Source: Firmicutes bacterium UBA2530 (GTDB taxonomy: Bacteria > Bacillota > Clostridia > Tissierellales > Sedimentibacteraceae). From it: 34,423 nt of DNA. Where the stretch lies: positions 49,972-84,394 of the forward strand of contig DDNC01000011.1 of assembly GCA_002340985.1 (NCBI GenBank). Reading direction: 5' to 3'. This document shows positions 6,989 to 15,685 of this stretch, piece by piece. Both the position numbers and the translations under genes were made by a program. The stretch's first letter is position 1. The number at the start of each line of letters is the position of its first letter. The notes beneath the pieces were generated by a model. The model had not been told where the DNA came from, searched no databases, and saw only the letters and a list, made by a program, of their open reading frames with translations.

Positions 6989-9234
6989 ATTTCAATAATT
7001 CCCTCCGTTAAAAGCCTGTATGTTGCAAGGGCCTGGCTGAGTCTGTAATCGAGAGCTGAATATCTCTTATCTATTTTATCGTTATCAATCATTGACTGAA
7101 GATATTTTTCCATTCCGGTAAGAACAACAAGCTGCTTTGCTCTTGTTATGGCTGTATAAAGCAGGTTTCTTGTGAGGAGCATCGGAGGTCCCCACACCAC
7201 GGGCATTAAAATTACTGGAAATTCACTTCCCTGACTTTTGTGTACGGTGGTGGCATATGCAAGTATAAGCTCATCAAGCTGGCTGAAAGGGTATGTAACC
7301 TCCCTTTCCTCGTCAAACTGGACAGTTACCTCCTGTTCAGTCTCGTCAATAAAAACGATGTATCCTATATCACCGTTGTAGATTCCTTCTCCCGTAATGG
7401 CATTTCCGTCATCACCGCACGATTTCCATTCTGTGCGGTAATTATTTTTAACCTGCATGACCTTGTCTCCAACACGGAAGATGTAGTTTCCGGATGATTT
7501 TTCTTTTTTAAGCCTGGAGGGCGGATTTATTGCCTCCTGAATTCTTTTGTTGAGCTCAATGACGCCCAAATCTCCCTTTTTCATGGGAGAAAGAATCTGA
7601 ATGTCCTTTACGGAATCAAGGCCGTACTTAAGAGGGAGCCTTGTACAGTACAGGTCAATTATCAGCTCAATTATATCCTCGGTGCTGCTTTCACGCATGA
7701 AGAAAAAATCAGTATCCTTTTTATTATATACAGGCATAAAGCCTTTATTTATGGAGTGTGCGTTCTGAACAATCATGCTTCCTGCAGACTGTCGGAAAAT
7801 TGTGTCAAGCCTCACGGTTTTAAACACATTTGAATTTATAATGTCTGAAAGTACGTTACCTGCGCCCACAGACGGGAGCTGGTCCACATCTCCAACTAAA
7901 ATCAGTCTGGTTCCCTTTTTTATTGCCTTTAAAAGATTGCTCATTAAGATTATATCAACCATGGACATTTCATCCACAATAACAACATCCCCGTCCAGTG
8001 GAGACTCCTCATTTTTGTTGAATGTAAGATTGCTTTCATCTTCACCGTAGGCGTATTCCAGCATTCGATGGACGGTTTTTGCCTCTCTGCCTGTTGATTC
8101 GGACATGCGTCTTGCCGCCCTTCCCGTAGGTGCACAGAGCAGAACCTTTTTCTTCATTTTTTCAAATATTTTTATTATGGAATGTATAATGGTTGTCTTT
8201 CCTGTTCCCGGACCGCCTGTTATAACGGTTATTCCATTAATAATGGACTGAAATACCGCTTTTCGCTGCTTGTCTGAAAGTATAATGGAGGCCTCAGCTT
8301 CTATTTCCTCAAGGTAGTGGTGCACGCTTTCTTCATCCATGTTGAAATCCACAGCGGACAAATTTATAAGGTCTCTGCACACGCATACCTCTGCCATATG
8401 GTAGGGCATGTAATACACCGCGGTTTCGTCCCTGACTGTTTCTATATGTACTTTTTCCGTAAAGGCCATATTGCGGAGTTCGTCCTCAGCTATATCACAA
8501 CTTATTTCCAGAAGTTCTGCCACACTGTTCAGCAGCACGGAGTAAGGCACGTAAGAATGACCGCGGGCCGCATATTCTGTAAGCAGGTATCTGACTCCCG
8601 AGGATATTCTGTAGGGAGAATTTTTTTCAACTCCAAGAGAAGCGGCAATTTTATCCGACAGCTTGAAGCCTATGCCGTATATGTCCTCCGAAAGACGGTA
8701 AGGATTCTCAAGTATGACGCTTATGGTGTTTTTTCCGTATTGCTTGTATATATTAACGCTGTAGCCTATGCTTATTTCGTGATCCTGCAGAAACATCATT
8801 ATTTCCTTTAAATCTGCCTGCTCTGAAAAGCTTTTGGCAATCATATCAGCCTTTTTTTCGCCTATCCCTTCAATTTCCATAAGCCTTTCAGGATGCTTCT
8901 GTATAATGTCAAAGGTATCTTCCTTGAACAGCTCCACAATTTTTTTTGCTGTATACTTGCCGATTCCTTTGATTAATCCGGATCCAAGGTAATTTTCTAT
9001 CTGGTCAAGGCTTGAAGGAAGAATGATGGTGTACATTTCAGCCTGAAACTGTTCACCGTATTTAGTATGATTTATCCTTTTTCCGAATATCTCCAATGTC
9101 TCGCCGGCCACATCCGTAGCAAAAGTACCTGTAACAGTAATAACCTCATTGTCGGCTTCAAACAATGCAACGGTATATCCGTTTTCTTCGTTGCGAAAAA
9201 TTGTTTCAGCAATTGTGCCCTTCAGTGTTTCCAT
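6985..9234 (-). CDS. recD2: RecD2-type ATP-dependent 5'-3' DNA helicase
   Basis: 749 residues, usual length for RecD2. The N-terminal OB-like region is followed by helix-hairpin-helix repeats (GLIKGIGKYTAKKIV, IEGIGEKKADMIAKSF). Walker A is GGPGTGKTT (residues 340-348), Walker B is the VDEMSMVD region near 420, and a C-terminal UvrD-like motif reads LAYATTVHKSQGSEF followed by LLYTAITRAK. RecD2 is the RecBC-independent superfamily 1B helicase used in DNA repair and replication-fork maintenance. It starts after AAGGAGA. The -10-like TATAAT at 9272-9267 lacks a convincing -35. Confidence 0.96.
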   Translation of the reverse strand: METLKGTIAETIFRNEENGYTVALFEADNEVITVTGTFATDVAGETLEIFGKRINHTKYGEQFQAEMYTIILPSSLDQIENYLGSGLIKGIGKYTAKKIVELFKEDTFDIIQKHPERLMEIEGIGEKKADMIAKSFSEQADLKEIMMFLQDHEISIGYSVNIYKQYGKNTISVILENPYRLSEDIYGIGFKLSDKIAASLGVEKNSPYRISSGVRYLLTEYAARGHSYVPYSVLLNSVAELLEISCDIAEDELRNMAFTEKVHIETVRDETAVYYMPYHMAEVCVCRDLINLSAVDFNMDEESVHHYLEEIEAEASIILSDKQRKAVFQSIINGITVITGGPGTGKTTIIHSIIKIFEKMKKKVLLCAPTGRAARRMSESTGREAKTVHRMLEYAYGEDESNLTFNKNEESPLDGDVVIVDEMSMVDIILMSNLLKAIKKGTRLILVGDVDQLPSVGAGNVLSDIINSNVFKTVRLDTIFRQSAGSMIVQNAHSINKGFMPVYNKKDTDFFFMRESSTEDIIELIIDLYCTRLPLKYGLDSVKDIQILSPMKKGDLGVIELNKRIQEAINPPSRLKKEKSSGNYIFRVGDKVMQVKNNYRTEWKSCGDDGNAITGEGIYNGDIGYIVFIDETEQEVTVQFDEEREVTYPFSQLDELILAYATTVHKSQGSEFPVILMPVVWGPPMLLTRNLLYTAITRAKQLVVLTGMEKYLQSMIDNDKIDKRYSALDYRLSQALATYRLLTEGIIEI

Positions 9235-9446
9235 TAAATTCTCCTTATGCCTCTTATGTAATAAGAATTATATCATATTTTCTGTTATTGCAATAATAAA
9301 ATTAAAAAGAACGCAAATTTTTCTTTAAAACTCAAGGGATCTGTGATAAACTTTATTTCAGAAATTGTTAAAAATTAAGGAAAAATTCGTAAAATAGTCA
9401 TATCATAGTAGTATGTAAAATATTATTCGGCAGGAAAGGAATAGTC

Positions 9447-11039
9447 ATGTCTAAGGAAAATTTCGTTAAGGGCGCTGCAATACTGAGCATCGCAGGATTA
9501 TTTGTAAAAATATTGGGAGCTGTCTACAGGATACCTCTTACAAATCTCATAGGAACAGAAGGAATAGGTTATTATCAACCCGCTTATAATATATATAATC
9601 TGCTGTTAGTGGTGTCTTTATCAGGATTTCCCACAGCAATTGCCAAGCTTGTTTCTGAGCGCAGGGCACTTCACAACTATGCCGGTGCATACCAGGTATA
9701 CAAGGTGGCACGCTGGGGATTGTTTTTAATAGGAATTGTATCATCACTGCTGGTGCTTGTTTTTGCCAGAGGGCTTGTTTCATTCATAGGTTTTCCCGGA
9801 GCTTATTATTCAATGCTCGCGCTGGTTCCGGCTTTATTTGCTGTTCCTCTTCTTTCGGCATACAGAGGATTTTTTCAGGGAACACAGAATATGGCTCCCA
9901 TTGCGCTTTCACAAATTATTGAGCAGGTGTTCAGGGTTGTCGTGGGCCTCTATCTTGCATATGCATTTGTGGGTAAAGGGCTGGAGGAAGCTGCGGCAGG
10001 AGCTACGTTTGGAGCATCTGCAGGAGGCGTGGCATCTTTAATTTTGATTTATCTGATGTTTTTATTCAGCAAAAAGAGCATTAAGCAAGAGATTTCAAAA
10101 GCATCAGGAAACAGAACGGAGCCTGTAAAGGATATTGTAAAAAGTCTGCTGTATATTGCCATACCAATAACCATAGGTGCATCAATCGCACCGCTGATGG
10201 GTATAATGGATTCATACATAGTATCAAACAGACTTTCAGCAATAGGATACAGCAGCGTGCAGATTGCCGATATGTTCGGTGAGCTCAGCGGTACCGCACA
10301 GACCCTCATTAACTTCCCGCAGGTGTTTTCAACAGCTGTTGCAATGAGCCTGGTCCCGGCAATAACAGATGCATTTACGAGAAAGCAGGAAGGAAGACTG
10401 AACGCTACGGCAAACGCAGGAATCAAAATGTCGCTGATTATAGGTCTGCCATGCGGAATAGGTCTGTTCATGCTCGCGGAGCCTGTTATAGCGCTTTTGT
10501 ATGCATCCATAGGGCCGGAAAAGCATGCGAGCTCCGGTGCACTTCTTGAAATCCTGTCAATAGGAGTTATTTTCCTTACGATGGTGCAGGCATTTACGGC
10601 AATACTACAGTCAATCAACAAGCAGTTCCACCCGGTTAAAAACTTGGCTATCGGATTGGTTGTAAAAGTAATTTTATCATACATATTAATTGGTATTCCT
10701 TCAATAAATATAAGAGGAGCTGCAATAAGCACCACTGTTTCATACCTGGTGGTGGCGGTTCTGAACCTGATAGATATAAATAAAACAAAGATAAAAATCA
10801 ATTTGGTTCAGATATCTTCAAGAACTCTGCTATCTTCTGCTGCTATGGCTCTGGCAACAGCCGTTTCCTTCATGGTACTAAAGTCGGTGCTCCGAAGTCA
10901 GAATCTGGCTGTACTTGGTTCAATAGCAATTGCAGCGGTTGTATATGGAATTTGCTTGTTGTTGACAGGAGCCATTACAAAGGAAGATTTGGAGTTAATA
11001 CCTAAGGGAGAAAAGTTAGCGAGGTTTGTGAGGAAATAA
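9447..11039 (+). CDS. SpoVB/MurJ-like polysaccharide flippase (MOP superfamily)
   Basis: 530 residues with about 14 hydrophobic segments. It opens with FVKGAAILSIAGLFVKILGAVYRIPLTNLIG, the hallmark N-terminus of the SpoVB/YabM group of MOP exporters, and has the GxxGYYQPAYNIYN segment typical of that group. These proteins flip lipid-linked cell-wall precursors across the membrane, some specifically in spore cortex formation. The start is supported by GGAAAGGAA. The next gene starts one base after its stop codon, so translation is coupled. I cannot tell from sequence whether it acts in vegetative or spore wall synthesis; neighbouring yabN/mazG matches the B. subtilis yabM-yabN order. Confidence 0.92.
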   Translation: MSKENFVKGAAILSIAGLFVKILGAVYRIPLTNLIGTEGIGYYQPAYNIYNLLLVVSLSGFPTAIAKLVSERRALHNYAGAYQVYKVARWGLFLIGIVSSLLVLVFARGLVSFIGFPGAYYSMLALVPALFAVPLLSAYRGFFQGTQNMAPIALSQIIEQVFRVVVGLYLAYAFVGKGLEEAAAGATFGASAGGVASLILIYLMFLFSKKSIKQEISKASGNRTEPVKDIVKSLLYIAIPITIGASIAPLMGIMDSYIVSNRLSAIGYSSVQIADMFGELSGTAQTLINFPQVFSTAVAMSLVPAITDAFTRKQEGRLNATANAGIKMSLIIGLPCGIGLFMLAEPVIALLYASIGPEKHASSGALLEILSIGVIFLTMVQAFTAILQSINKQFHPVKNLAIGLVVKVILSYILIGIPSINIRGAAISTTVSYLVVAVLNLIDINKTKIKINLVQISSRTLLSSAAMALATAVSFMVLKSVLRSQNLAVLGSIAIAAVVYGICLLLTGAITKEDLELIPKGEKLARFVRK

Positions 11040-11040
11040 A

Positions 11041-12474
11041 ATGAATACTATTCAGATAATAGGACTGGGTGCGGGAAGCAGCGATGATTTGACTATAAAG
11101 GCTCATAAGGCTTTGCATGAGGGGATGCCCACATTTGCGAGAACAGAACGTCATCCGGTAATTAAAAAGCTAAAAGAAGAAATTCATATAGAATGTTTTG
11201 ATGAATTTTTTGAAAAATATGAAAGTTTTGATGAAGTTTATGAAAAAATAACCGATAATATAATAGAACTGGCAGAAAGGTATGGAAAAATTAATTATTG
11301 TACTGCCGGAAGTCCTTTATATGGTGATATAGTAACAAAAAAACTCATTGATGAATATAAAGGCAAAATAAATATAATAATAATTGATGGAATGAGTTTT
11401 CTTGACAAGGGCCTTAAGCTGTCAGGCTTTTCTGATTATAAATCAGTAAAAATTCTGGATTGTCTCGAGGCGGATGAGTTTTCCTTTGATGTAAATTCAC
11501 TTAATGTAGTTACACAGGTTTATGATCTTGAAATGGCATCACAGCTTAAGCTTAAGCTGATGGAAACATATGATGATGATTCACATGTATTATTGGTGGA
11601 TGTTTTGGAAGAAAGTGTAAAAAAAATACCTCTTTTTATGCTTGATCAAGAAAAAAAATATGGATTTTCAACATATTTTTGTATTCTGCCTATTGAAATT
11701 AACGAAAATACGGTGTATAATGTTACTAATCTATGCAGAATTGTGAAATTATTAAGGAGCCCTGATGGATGTCCCTGGGACAGAAAGCAGACTCATGAAT
11801 CTATAAGACAGCATGTGATTGAAGAGGCATATGAGGTTGTAGATGCCATAGATAATGATGATGTGGATAATCTGGTTGAGGAACTTGGAGATTTGCTGTT
11901 TCAGGTTGTGTTTCACGCAGAGCTTGGCAGTGAAGAGGGATATTTCAATTTCAGCCATGTGGTTACAAATGTTTGCAAAAAGATGTATTTAAGACATCCT
12001 CACGTTTTCGGAAATGTGAAGGCGGATAATGCCGATGAGGCATTGGAAAGCTGGGAAGCATCAAAGCAAAAAGAAAAAAATCTCATGTCCTATACGGATA
12101 ACCTGAAAAACGTACCCAAGGCATTGTCGCCTTTAAGCAGAAGCTATAAAATACAGAAGCGTGCGGCAGAGGTGGGATTTGACTGGCCTGACAAAGAAGG
12201 TGCACTGCTGAAAATTAAGGAAGAGCTTTATGAATTTATGGAGGAGTGCGAGAAAAACGATACCGTAAAGATGGAAGAAGAGTTCGGAGATTTGCTGTTT
12301 GCACTTGTCAACCTTTCGAGATTTATGAAGATAAATCCGGATGTTGCCCTAAACAGGACAATAAATAAGTTTATTAGCAGATTTGAATACATTGAAACTC
12401 ATTCTGACAAGGATATGAAGCAGATGACCCTTGAAGAAATGGATGAGTTATGGGAAGAATCAAAGTTCCAATAG
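11041..12474 (+). CDS. mazG: YabN-type fusion: tetrapyrrole-methylase-like domain plus MazG
   Basis: 477 residues. The first ~210 residues resemble a SAM-dependent tetrapyrrole methylase (GLGAGSSDDLT near residue 6) and form the YabN N-terminal domain. The usual PGHP-like motif reads AGSPLYGD here. Two MazG units follow: CPWDRKQTH at about 244, EEAYE at about 261 and EELGDLLFQ at about 280, then a degenerate second unit with EELYEF and EEFGDLLFA (about 394-412). MazG hydrolyses NTPs to NMP and pyrophosphate, a house-cleaning function. The first ~650 bp are visibly more AT-rich than the MazG part. Coupled to the flippase gene upstream; HU follows 47 bp later. Confidence 0.94.
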   Translation: MNTIQIIGLGAGSSDDLTIKAHKALHEGMPTFARTERHPVIKKLKEEIHIECFDEFFEKYESFDEVYEKITDNIIELAERYGKINYCTAGSPLYGDIVTKKLIDEYKGKINIIIIDGMSFLDKGLKLSGFSDYKSVKILDCLEADEFSFDVNSLNVVTQVYDLEMASQLKLKLMETYDDDSHVLLVDVLEESVKKIPLFMLDQEKKYGFSTYFCILPIEINENTVYNVTNLCRIVKLLRSPDGCPWDRKQTHESIRQHVIEEAYEVVDAIDNDDVDNLVEELGDLLFQVVFHAELGSEEGYFNFSHVVTNVCKKMYLRHPHVFGNVKADNADEALESWEASKQKEKNLMSYTDNLKNVPKALSPLSRSYKIQKRAAEVGFDWPDKEGALLKIKEELYEFMEECEKNDTVKMEEEFGDLLFALVNLSRFMKINPDVALNRTINKFISRFEYIETHSDKDMKQMTLEEMDELWEESKFQ

Positions 12475-12521
12475 GAATTTAGATAAAAAAACAAAAGAAC
12501 ATTATTAAGGAGGGTTTTTTA

Positions 12522-12797
12522 ATGAATAAAGCTGAATTAATTGCTAGTGTTGCAGAAAAAACTGGATTCACAAAGAAGGATGCAGAAAAAGCTTTAAATG
12601 GATTTATGGAGACAATAAAGGATGAACTGGTAGCAGGCGGCAAAGTTCAATTAGTTGGATTTGGAACTTTTGAAGTTAGAGACAGAAAAGAAAGACAAGG
12701 AAGAAATCCAAGAAATCCTGGCGAAACAATAGAAATACCAGCATCAAAGGCACCAGTGTTCAAAGCTGGAAAATCATTAAAAGAAGCAGTTAACTAA
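12522..12797 (+). CDS. hup: HU-family nucleoid protein
   Basis: 91 residues, complete HU/IHF fold: MNKAELIASVAEKTGFTKKDAEKA at the start and the GFGTFEVRDRKERQGRNPRNPGE DNA-binding arm in the second half. It bends and compacts DNA as a dimer. A very strong AAGGAGGG site precedes the ATG. Codon use is biased toward AT-ending codons compared with neighbours, as expected of a highly expressed gene. In many clostridia HU follows mazG in the yabM-yabN-hup-yabO order; here the S4 protein YabO and yabPQ do not follow. Confidence 0.97.
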   Translation: MNKAELIASVAEKTGFTKKDAEKALNGFMETIKDELVAGGKVQLVGFGTFEVRDRKERQGRNPRNPGETIEIPASKAPVFKAGKSLKEAVN

Positions 12798-12817
12798 TAA
12801 GAAATATATACATGAAG

Positions 12818-12839
12818 AGACCGTTACGCGGTCTTTTTT
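12818..12839 (+). terminator. Terminator of hup
   Basis: AGACCG (12818-12823), loop TTACG, CGGTCT (12829-12834), then a run of T to 12839. Confidence 0.85.
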
Positions 12840-12876
12840 GTATGCAAGAGGGTTTTTCTTGCATATATTTACTATG

Positions 12877-12905
12877 TTGACAAATAATAATTATTGAAGT
12901 ATAAT
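12877..12905 (+). promoter_or_regulatory. Promoter of metal exporter-fur operon
   Basis: TTGACA (12877-12882), 17-bp spacer, TATAAT (12900-12905): a perfect consensus match. The -10 box lies inside the operator described next. Confidence 0.8.
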
Positions 12906-12930
12906 TGCAAATGCGAATTATTTGCAATTA
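12902..12930 (+). promoter_or_regulatory. Fur-family-type operator (11-bp perfect inverted repeat)
   Basis: TAATTGCAAAT (12902-12912), 7-bp centre GCGAATT, ATTTGCAATTA (12920-12930). The arms are perfect. It overlaps the -10 and the expected transcription start, and ends right at the GGAGG of the exporter gene, so bound repressor would block RNA polymerase. The likely repressor is the Fur-family protein encoded as second gene of the same operon; that assignment is inference. Confidence 0.72.
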
Positions 12931-12940
12931 GGAGGAAAAC

Positions 12941-13774
12941 ATGGTAGATATTTTACTGGATACATTGCTTGATTCATTGAAGATACTTCCGTTTTTATTT
13001 ATAACATATTTGATAATAGAATATATAGGGCACAAATCATCAAATAAGCTGGTTACAGGTTTGAGAAAATATGGTGTGATGGGTGGAGCAATTCTGGGAT
13101 GCTTTCCCCAGTGCGGGTTTTCTGTGGCAGCGGCAAATCTTTACAGGAACAGGCTCATATCTGCAGGAACACTGATAGCTGTCTTTGTTTCAACATCGGA
13201 TGAGGCTATTCCCGTTATTTTGGCGGATACGGGGAACTTGGGTATAGTCCTTAAACTTATTGCGGTAAAGGCTGTTATAGCTATACTGGCAGGTTTGGCC
13301 GCGGATAAGTTATTTGCAGGAATCTTTGCGGGTGTGGAGTCTCATGGAGAGGAAGGATACGTGCACCATCATTTTCATGAATGCCACGGAGGCATAGTAA
13401 GCTCGGCTCTTAAGCATACCCTTCAAATAGCTGCCTTTATAGCGGCAACAATATTTATAATGAATCTCGCGATCCACTTCATAGGTGAAGATAATCTTTC
13501 CAGGATTCTGCTCACCGACAGCGTATTGCAGCCTGCCGTGGCAGCATTGATAGGTTTTATTCCAAACTGCGCATCGTCCATAATTATTACCCAACTTTAT
13601 CTTGGCGGAAGCTTAAGCTTCGGCTCAGCTGTTGCCGGTCTATGCACGGGAGCAGGGGTGGGACTCGTTGTACTATTCAGGGTCAACAGAAATTTAAAAG
13701 AAAACATTAAAATAATGGCATATATTTATATAGTTGCAATATTGACGGGAAATCTGATACAAATATTTCTTTAG
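12941..13774 (+). CDS. Predicted heavy-metal exporter (ArsP_2/DUF2899-like, 'arsenic efflux')
   Basis: 277 residues with eight to ten hydrophobic segments. Two halves repeat a motif: GCFPQCGFSVAAANLY (about residues 50-65) and GFIPNCASSIIITQLY (about 205-220), typical of the putative 10-TM metal exporter family also annotated 'putative manganese transporter'. Between the halves a loop at about 135-150 is rich in His, Glu and Cys (HHHFHECH), a plausible metal sensor or binding site. The gene is first in an operon with a Fur-family repressor, under a Fur-type operator. The cation is not determined by sequence; Zn, Mn or a toxic metal are all possible, and 'arsenic' rests only on family naming. 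Confidence 0.78.
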   Translation: MVDILLDTLLDSLKILPFLFITYLIIEYIGHKSSNKLVTGLRKYGVMGGAILGCFPQCGFSVAAANLYRNRLISAGTLIAVFVSTSDEAIPVILADTGNLGIVLKLIAVKAVIAILAGLAADKLFAGIFAGVESHGEEGYVHHHFHECHGGIVSSALKHTLQIAAFIAATIFIMNLAIHFIGEDNLSRILLTDSVLQPAVAALIGFIPNCASSIIITQLYLGGSLSFGSAVAGLCTGAGVGLVVLFRVNRNLKENIKIMAYIYIVAILTGNLIQIFL

Positions 13775-13782
13775 AGGTAGCT

Positions 13783-14202
13783 ATGATTGAAGATCTTTTT
13801 AAAAAAGCAGGGCTGAAAAATACCAGGCAGCGATATATCGTACTGAAAAAAATAGAATTGTCGAAGGAACCTGTCACCGCAGAGGATATATTCCGGCAGT
13901 TGGTAAGCGAAGACTGCAAAATCAATTTATCGACGGTTTACAGAACACTTAATGTGCTTACGGATAAAAATATATTGCTTAAGATATTGAAGGGTGACGG
14001 AACAGCGGCATATGAAATAAATAATTTGTCTCACAATCATTATATAACATGCTCAGTATGCAGCAGCTCTGTTCCTCTTGACGGCTGTCCCGTCAGAGAG
14101 CTAAGTGAAAATATAAGCAAAAGCACAGGATTCAAGGTGACAGGTCATACGCTTCAGCTAATGGGAATATGCTCGAAATGTTTAGAGAAAGTGAAAAAAT
14201 AA
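13783..14202 (+). CDS. Fur-family metal-responsive repressor
   Basis: 139 residues. Winged helix: LKNTRQRYIVLKKIEL, then NLSTVYRTLNVLTDKNIL (recognition helix), followed by the metal-sensing dimerisation domain with His84 and His86 (SHNHY). Two CxxC pairs, CSVC (90-93) and CSKC (130-133), form the structural zinc site common to Fur, Zur and PerR. It begins 8 bp after the exporter gene and is presumably autoregulated through the shared operator. I cannot separate Zur from Mur or Fur by eye; the operator with TTGCAAAT arms is a better clue than the protein. Confidence 0.9.
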   Translation: MIEDLFKKAGLKNTRQRYIVLKKIELSKEPVTAEDIFRQLVSEDCKINLSTVYRTLNVLTDKNILLKILKGDGTAAYEINNLSHNHYITCSVCSSSVPLDGCPVRELSENISKSTGFKVTGHTLQLMGICSKCLEKVKK

Positions 14203-14221
14203 GAGGTCTCCCTCTTATTTT
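14196..14221. terminator. Terminator between fur-like gene and livF
   Basis: AAAATAAGAGG (14196-14206), loop TCTC, CCTCTTATTTT (14211-14221). The perfect stem overlaps both convergent stop codons and is flanked by A and T runs, so it should work in both directions. Confidence 0.8.
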
Positions 14222-14922
14222 TTTGATGTTCCTAAATATGCTTCTTTTACTCGTTCATCTTGTAACAGGTCAGAGCCCTTGCCTTCCATGGTTATGGTTC
14301 CTGTTTCCAGAACATAACCTATGTCGGCAATCTTCAGTGCCTTATTTGCATTTTGTTCTATAAGGAGAATGGTTGTTCCCTCCTTGTTTATTTCCTTTAT
14401 TATTTCAAATATACCGTTTACAATCAACGGAGCAAGACCAAGTGACGGTTCATCCATCATGATAAGCTTAGGCTTTGCCATAAGAGCCCTTCCTACAGCC
14501 AGCATCTGCTGTTCTCCTCCCGAAAGTGTTCCCGCCATCTGCCATGAGCGTTCCTTCAGCCTTGGGAACAAATCAAATACTCTTTTAATACCTTCATCAA
14601 TTCCGTCTTTTTGCAGATATGCGCCTACCTTAAGATTTTCAAGGACAGAAAGGTTGCTGAAAACTCTTCTGCCCTCAGGTACAAGGGTTATACCTTTTTT
14701 AACTATTTCAATTGTTTCTTTGCCTGTTATATCCTCATTTAAAAATTTGATTTCTCCGCTGGCAGCCTTCACCAGTCCCGCAATTGTACGCAAAGTGGTA
14801 CTTTTTCCGGCGCCGTTGGCACCTATGAGGGTTACAATGGATTTTTGGGGAACATCCAGGCTGATTCCCTTAACTGCTGAAATTCCTCCGTAGTTGACAT
14901 GCAGATTATTAATTTTAAGCAT
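14215..14922 (-). CDS. livF: Branched-chain amino-acid ABC transporter ATPase LivF
   Basis: 235 residues. Walker A GANGAGKST (about 34-42), signature LSGGEQQMLAVGRALM, Walker B LIMMDEPSLGLAP, and H-loop replaced as usual in LivF by LLIEQNA. The short form without C-terminal extension is typical for LivF. It energises uptake of branched-chain (or related) amino acids together with LivG. It overlaps livG by 8 bp and is last in the livJHMGF operon. Confidence 0.95.
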   Translation of the reverse strand: MLKINNLHVNYGGISAVKGISLDVPQKSIVTLIGANGAGKSTTLRTIAGLVKAASGEIKFLNEDITGKETIEIVKKGITLVPEGRRVFSNLSVLENLKVGAYLQKDGIDEGIKRVFDLFPRLKERSWQMAGTLSGGEQQMLAVGRALMAKPKLIMMDEPSLGLAPLIVNGIFEIIKEINKEGTTILLIEQNANKALKIADIGYVLETGTITMEGKGSDLLQDERVKEAYLGTSKK

Positions 14923-15685
14923 CTTCTTCCACCCCCAGGTAAGCCTCGATAACCTTAGGGTTATTTTTAACCTCGTCAGCCGTTCCTTCAGCTATAAGCT
15001 GACCGAAATCGAGAACATAAATTTTATCGGATATTTTCATTACAAGGTCCATGTGGTGTTCAATCATAAATATGGTCAGGTTAAATTCATCTCTTATGGA
15101 ATGGATGAAGTTTGCAAGTTGCTCTGTTTCGCTTGGGTTCATACCCGCCGCAGGTTCATCCAGGAGAAGAAGCTTTGCATCTGTTGCCAGTGCCCTTGCT
15201 ATTTCAAGCTTTCTTTGCTCTCCGTAAGGCAGTGAGCTGGATGTTTCATTTTTCAGATGAAGTAACCCAAGCTTATTTAAAAGCATTTCAGATTTTTCTC
15301 TCATAGCCTTTTCTTCATTCCTTGCCCATGGCATTCTCACTGTTGAGGAAAGGAAATCACTTTTAATGTGCAGATGATTTGCAATCAATATATTTTCAAG
15401 TACTGTAAGCTTGCTGAACAACCTTATATTCTGAAAGGTTCTTGCTATTCCTTTCTTCGTTATTTTGTCGGGAAGAAGACCGTTGATTTTCTCACCGTTG
15501 TAATACACATTTCCTTTTGTGGGCTGGTATACTCCCGTAACCACGTTGAAGGTCGTAGTCTTTCCTGCACCGTTAGGGCCAATGAGAGCAACGATTTTTC
15601 CGTTTTCCACATCTATATTCAAGTTGTTGTTGGCAATTACACCTCCAAACTGCATTGTTACATTTTCAAGTTTTAAAACGCTCAT
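14915..15685 (-). CDS. livG: Branched-chain amino-acid ABC transporter ATPase LivG
   Basis: 256 residues. Walker A GPNGAGKTT (about 35-43), signature LPYGEQRKLEIARALA, Walker B LLLDEPAAGMNPSE and H-loop IEHHMDLVM. The LivG-type long insert and the C-terminal tail IEAYLGVEEDA are present. Pairs with LivF as the ATPase heterodimer. Its ATG overlaps the livM stop by one base (TAATG). Confidence 0.95.
   Translation of the reverse strand: MSVLKLENVTMQFGGVIANNNLNIDVENGKIVALIGPNGAGKTTTFNVVTGVYQPTKGNVYYNGEKINGLLPDKITKKGIARTFQNIRLFSKLTVLENILIANHLHIKSDFLSSTVRMPWARNEEKAMREKSEMLLNKLGLLHLKNETSSSLPYGEQRKLEIARALATDAKLLLLDEPAAGMNPSETEQLANFIHSIRDEFNLTIFMIEHHMDLVMKISDKIYVLDFGQLIAEGTADEVKNNPKVIEAYLGVEEDA

Noticed and set aside
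8317..8811. 164-codon plus frame opposite recD2
   Set aside because: Shadow of the strong helicase coding sequence; no RBS.
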